In this document: piece by piece, positions 59,205-64,000 of the stretch
Position numbering within the stretch: the stretch's first letter is position 1
Layout: the number at the start of each line of letters is the position of its first letter
Source of the DNA: Epiperipatus broadwayi
Taxonomy: Eukaryota; Onychophora; Udeonychophora; Euonychophora; Peripatidae
NCBI GenBank assembly: GCA_028023455.1
Contig: JAQFVV010000022.1
Location: forward strand, 7,769,100 to 7,833,099
Reading direction: 5' to 3'
Length of the DNA stretch: 64,000 bases
Program-made: the position numbers and the translations under genes
Notes under the pieces: model-generated
The model's database searches: none
What the model was told of the DNA's origin: nothing
What the model saw: only the letters and a program-made list of their open reading frames with translations

Positions 59205-60410
59205 AGGCTTCTTGGTGATGCTGCAGCATCACTTAGTGGTCACAGTATGGCACACCCAACAGTACCTCTTTATCTGTTTAAGTCAAATTTATCTGCAAAC
59301 AATCTTTCTTTGTTGAATTAGACTTAAACTCAAATGATCAAAATAAAATTTCCTTTATTTTTACAGAATTTATTTTTCATTACTTTTTAAAACTGACGTA
59401 TCTATTTCCATTTCCATTAATTATTAGTAACCTTTCTATTGCTTTTTAAACTAGATATTTATTTACAATTCGTTGTTGTTGTTTTTTTTTCTGAAGTAAA
59501 AACTTAGATTTATAACTTATAACTTTCGAGTTACTAAAGCCTAATATATTTTCTACAAAATATAGAAATTTCTAAAAGTTCTAAAACTTGAAAGAAACAA
59601 TATGTAGTGAGTGCCTTCCAATTTCAGAGCTCTCTTTTTGCATATTATTATTTTTAGAGTCTAATATTAAATAAATAAAAATGAACATCAGGAAACTTAA
59701 TAAATTTTTATGCTGAGATGAATAAAGAAATCATTAGTTATGTAAGAAAATAAATTAATGACTTTACAAATATGTTCTTTGCTCAAGTATGTCTGTAGCA
59801 AATACATTGACAATAATAAATAAGTAAATTATTATAAACACAGACAGTCTTAGTAATGTGCCAATCTTGCCAATATTCAAATATGTAGTCATTAAAGGTA
59901 TTGCTAACAACAATATAAAAATACATTTTAAAACTAATTCTAACATATTTATGGCAGTGTTGGCACCCCAACACTTTTCTATTACATTATTATTTTCATG
60001 CAAAGTAAGGACTAGTTTCTATCCACTTTTAACACCTTAAGGAAGAGCAATAAATTATTGTACTAAAAATATATTTTCAATTTTTTTTTGTTTTTATTAA
60101 TGAATCCCTTATATATATATATAAAATATAGGAACTTTTATTCTATAATTTGGTTAAAAATAGGATACATTAAATGGTATTCAAAAAAGAAAAAGTTCGA
60201 TGATGACATATCTGGCATTATATAACCTAAGAAGACTATAGTGATCCATAGGAATAATGAGAAGGGCCCAGGGTTTGGTACCTTGGAGATAGGTGACTAA
60301 GTTTGCATGATCTGAAATGTATAAAGATGACATCAAAGTTTTGTCCATGCAAAAATCATGGCATTATACAGGTAAATCAGACCCTTCATAATGGATCTCA
60401 CTGTCCTCAT
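59205..60410. other. No recognised feature
   Basis: AT-rich DNA. The minus frame 60003-59764 is hydrophobic (FILLLAIPLMTTYLNIG) and may suggest membrane segments by composition only; no family recognised. Confidence 0.35.
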
Positions 60411-60414
60411 ATTT

Positions 60415-62285
60415 TGAAGATTACTCAAACTTGATTGTAATTAATAAGAAGATAACTGATACTCCATTAAGAAAGAAAGATAGATGGTACAAAAAAAAGC
60501 AATTTATCAATAAATTTACTACTGAGACAAGAGAATGTATAAAGAAAAGAAGAAACATGACTTTTTTTAATATAAAAAAATGATTAAGGAAGAATTGAAT
60601 ATCTAGAGTTTTGTAAAATGGTAAGAAAAAAAATTAATAATATAATTGTGAATTGGCAAGAAAAGCTTTAGAAAAAGAAAAAGACCTTGAAAGTAAAATG
60701 CTAATGAAATAAAATTATTTCAATAATAAGAAAAAAAGATAGAACTATTACTAAAAAAAGAGATCACATCATAGTAATAAAAACAAGAATACAAAATATC
60801 TCTACAGTTATTATATCTTTTGAATTTCACAGCATTTTAAATAAAGAATGAGATGTGCAAGTAAATCTATAAAAAAAGTTCCAGAAAATGATAGAATTAT
60901 TATTAATATTGTAAAAGAAGCAGAAAAGTAAAAAAAAAAATATTGACAAAATTATATATTAAATGTAAATGATAAAGATTTACTAAATGATTAGAAAAAT
61001 GCAGTAGTAATATTGATATTCAAGAAAGTTGATAAAAAAGATATTAGAAATTATAGAATTATCAGTTTTATAGAAAATCTTTACAAGATAATTACAAATT
61101 GGTTATAGCACCAAAAAAAAAAAAAAACAATCTTGATTTAAAAATAATTTTAGCACAGTTGATTACATGAAAGTATTGCAAGAAGTTATAAAAAGGACCA
61201 ATGAATATCAATTATTATTATACTTTGGATTTATAGATCATGAAAAGACAATTGATTCTATAAGCATTTCTACTGTAATTAAAGCATTAGATTGTCAAAA
61301 TATAAATACAGAATATTGCCATACTGTGAAGAATATTTCCCAACATGCAACAGCAATGCTTAGATTATATGGTCAAACTAAGAAGATTAATTTTAAAAAT
61401 GATGTACAACAAGAAAATTCCATATCTTTAAAATGTTTTACAATAGCTTTACAAAAAGTGTTCTGTGGATTAAAATGGGAAGCTAAGAATTAAAAATTTA
61501 AGATTATTTAAACATCTAGATTTTTCCTGTAATCTTGTTGTTTTTGCAAATAATGCTTCACAGTTTTAGGAAATGTTACAAGAGTTAACTAATGAAAGAA
61601 AGAACGTAAAATTAAAGATAACTTCTAAACAGATTAAAACAATGTTCAGGGGATGTTCTCAGGAAAAAAGTTTGATAATGATTAAATAAAAAAAGTTAAC
61701 AACTACAAATATTTTATTCAAATTATTTATGCAGATGGAAATATAACAGATAAAATTAATCATAGAATTAAATTGGTGGGATTGCTTTTGGTAAAAAAAA
61801 AAACAAACAACCCTTAATATTAAAAGTAATATACTTATGTATTTGAACAAGTTTTTAATAGATGTCTTTTATCAGTTATTAGCTATGGATCTAAGACTTG
61901 AAGAATTAATAAAAGAACAATATAGAGACTTTAATGTACTCAATGGAGTATAAAGAGATGTATGTTAGAAGTATCAATAACAGATCAAAGACAACATATA
62001 TAGACAAAAGAACAAACAGATATCACTGACACCATTGAAAAAATTAAAAGACTGAAATGAATTTGAATGAACATATTGCCAGAAGTGATGGTAATAGACA
62101 GAAAGTTGAAGTTTTAAATTGAATCCCAAGAGATTGTAAAAGATCAAAAGGGACCACATGGGAATCGATGGATGAAATAAGAAATTTTGCTGGTGGATTG
62201 TGAAGAAGGGAGGCTAAAGAAAATCAGAAAAACTGAATTAAACCTGAAGAGACCATCATTCTGCAGTAAATTAATACTGGATAAA
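60415..62285 (+). mobile_element. RTE-like LINE, heavily decayed (copy 4)
   Basis: Begins at the linker (VINKKITDT, then FTTETRECIKKRRNM near 60530), continues with weak RT finger remains, the open frame 61167-61493 and the C-terminal remains (INHRIKL-like near 61760, VREQTDIT-like near 62015), ending CATTCTGCAGTAAATTAATA. Motif C reads LDFSCNLVVFA in place of LDFADDVVVFA, so both catalytic Asp are lost. Many stops and indels make it the oldest of the four copies. Confidence 0.8.
61167..61493 (+). pseudogene. RT palm fragment of the decayed LINE, 108 aa
   Basis: MKVLQEVIKRTNEYQLLL, then GFIDHEKTIDSI (motif A; Asp kept, Ala-Phe changed to Thr-Ile), then VQQENSISLKCFTIALQK (motif B region, Gly-Asp changed) and VFCGLKWEAK. 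It ends at a stop just before the motif C region. Confidence 0.8.
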
Positions 62286-62289
62286 AGTA

Positions 62290-63300
62290 ATGATCTATTT
62301 CTGATCTCAACCCCACTTATATCAACCATATACCAGCACAATATGCAGATCATTTAATGAACAACTTTTATTCATCTAATGAGCTAGAGGTATCTGACAT
62401 CCAAATCTCCATATTCACATTATTTAATATAAACTTTGTTTATTTTCTCATTCATGCAATCATAAATGTTATTTTAATATGATAGGGATGACAAAGTTAT
62501 ATTGATCAATTATTATTATTTTTTGATTATATGACATCCATGACCTTGATTACTAGATTAATCTTTGGTCAATAATTAGTATGTAGAAATAGCATGGTAA
62601 AATAAAGTATAGCTGATGTGTAGATCTTTATTTACACATTTTCATTTATATAACTACATTTTCAAAGACCTTTGTCAATATTGGTAATAATTATTAGTAA
62701 ATAATAATTTTGATTTAAGTTTTTTTTGTTGAAATATGTTTTTTATTGATTTTATTTTCCCTCCAAAATGTAAAAAAAAGTATGGGACTTTCCTATTTCA
62801 CAAAGAGGGAAGGGTTTTTTTTAGCTAATCTTAATTTTTTTATCTGTTATTGTGAAATGCTATTCTTAGATTTAAATAAAAAAAAGAGGAAACAACTTTG
62901 TTAAAGTAAATATTAAATAACCTAGTAATAGGAATCAACAGGAAATAATCTTATGTTATGAAATTATATTTCTTTTATGAAAACATAGTTAATTAGAATT
63001 GTCATATTCTATTTTTTTAATTTTCTTATTATTCAGTGGTTAACTTTATTAAATAATTAGTTTTAAAAATGAGTGTTAAAATCTTTGTTCCTCCAGCTAT
63101 TTGTTCTATGAATTGGCAGTGTGTGTGACTTGATTTCAACATGGCATAGTGCTTTAAGAAATTGATAGGTTATCCCAATAAAATTATTTAACATAAAGTA
63201 GATCAAGTGTATACATTGATATTTTCTCTTATTCACTATCACAGACTCCAGAATCCTTCTGATTATGAGCTAACTCTAGAGCAATAACAGTTAGTTTATG
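62290..63300. other. No recognised feature
   Basis: AT-rich DNA. Nothing conserved was identified. Confidence 0.4.
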
Positions 63301-63309
63301 CAGATGTAG

Positions 63310-64000
63310 GGATATATGCTTGTGTTTGGATATCCAGATAGTTTTCTGGGTGGTTCAACTATATGGAATGGTCTGGGACTACAAACAATACATGTGTTTG
63401 ATGCACAGAAAACAATAAACATATTGTCAAAGATCACTGCATGATTTCAGCAGCTATAAAGCATCCTCAACATAATCCCTATAGATTGTCCAGCCCTCAC
63501 ATATGGATATTCAGTGTCATTAGCACATGCACCACAAATCAATGTTAGAACTACAATGCTCATATCTGACAGAAAATACACATACTGGAAGACATACAAG
63601 TTTATCAACCCAGCCACAAATAACCAGACCTTTATCCCAATTCTGGGAGTGAATAACAAACAACTCCTTAAAAATTTCAGAAGATGGTCAATAAAACCAA
63701 AATTCATTGACTCTTTGATCAAGCTGAACCTGTTTCCACTACTGACATCCTATTTCTTATGATACCATTATCTTTATAGGTCAATAGATTCATTCTTTAA
63801 CTTGTGCCACATTGCTGAAGAAATGTATAGCACTAAATTCTACATGAAACAATATGATAAATCTATACAGAACAAGACAAACCATACAGCAGCTAACATA
63901 TTTTACACACAAGAAGGCAACCCCTACAGCAAGAGCAGCAATCTTGGGCTTTATACATATTGGTGCACACAATGTATCTTGAGCTTTGGAAATAACACCA
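63310..64000 (+). pseudogene. Unknown protein-like frame running off the right edge
   Basis: In one plus frame (in phase with 63361) only three stops occur after 63310 (63442, 63457, 63760) over about 230 codons. It reads VFGYPDSFLGGSTIWNG, GLGLQTIHVFDAQKTINIL, then SLAHAPQINVRTTMLISDRK, INPATNNQTFIPILGVNNKQ and FYMKQYDKSIQNKTNHTAAN. Local GC is near 40% against about 25% around it. GLGL followed by Gln is a little like the region after the palm in some LINE polymerases, but this is weak. Could be a recently dead transposon ORF or an exon cluster; not identified. Confidence 0.4.

Noticed and set aside
63447-63972. Minus-strand frames at the right edge as genes
   Set aside because: The plus frame in the same stretch is longer and has more protein-like composition; the minus frames look like shadows.

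Overview
This is a nuclear DNA window from an animal-like (metazoan) genome. It is very AT-rich (roughly three quarters A+T by eye), has no bacterial-style gene packing, and is filled with non-LTR retrotransposon remains, tRNA-derived SINE-like repeats, hAT DNA transposon remains, fold-back repeats and trinucleotide microsatellites. I found no intact host protein gene, no rRNA and no functional tRNA. The species cannot be fixed from sequence alone; AT-rich invertebrates with RTE-type LINEs and long (AAT)n tracts would fit.

Layout. 0-10 kb: an (AAT)n tract abutting a 5'-truncated RTE-like LINE 3' end (732-1330), a fold-back with a G14 loop (1410-1665), a hairpin retroposon (2538-2750), and tRNA-derived SINE family F, including an inverted dimer between 15-bp direct repeats (5611-6198). 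10-20 kb: a sparse AT-rich block with small orphan ORFs, the longest RTE-like LINE copy (14764 to about 17940, minus strand), and a nested palindrome of about 1.1 kb (18895-20045). 20-35 kb: a tRNA-derived SINE with a long variable arm (family S), a decayed RT fragment, family G SINE-like repeats, fold-back family C (26072-26552), the 3' end of a second LINE type with a CCHC knuckle (28740-29480), and several family A and D repeats. 35-45 kb: a non-autonomous hAT element with 8-bp target duplication inserted in one arm of an older fold-back (35808-36597), a decayed hAT transposase of the KIAA1586-like type (39360-41290, minus), and the best preserved RTE-like LINE (43031-45184, plus). 45-64 kb: more fold-back retroposons (45854-46270, 47640-47990, 48278-48836), a CCAAT/TATA-like cluster ahead of small orphan ORFs (49138-49825), a family S SINE with a 13-bp duplication, a 268-bp (AAT)n tract (55939-56206), a T-rich repeated block (58540-59200), a badly decayed RTE copy (60415-62285), and a GC-richer stretch at the right edge with a long, nearly open plus-strand frame of unknown identity (63310-64000).

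How the parts relate. The RTE-like LINE copies are one family at different ages. The SINE-like families (A, C, D, F, G, S) are non-autonomous and would depend on LINE machinery such as this. The most unusual feature is the number of families present as head-to-head inverted (fold-back) units, several bounded by one 11-16 bp direct repeat, which suggests that the palindrome itself was inserted. A second point is a U-UUA-AAA heptamer, in register for a -1 frameshift, at the same place in both better-preserved LINE copies.
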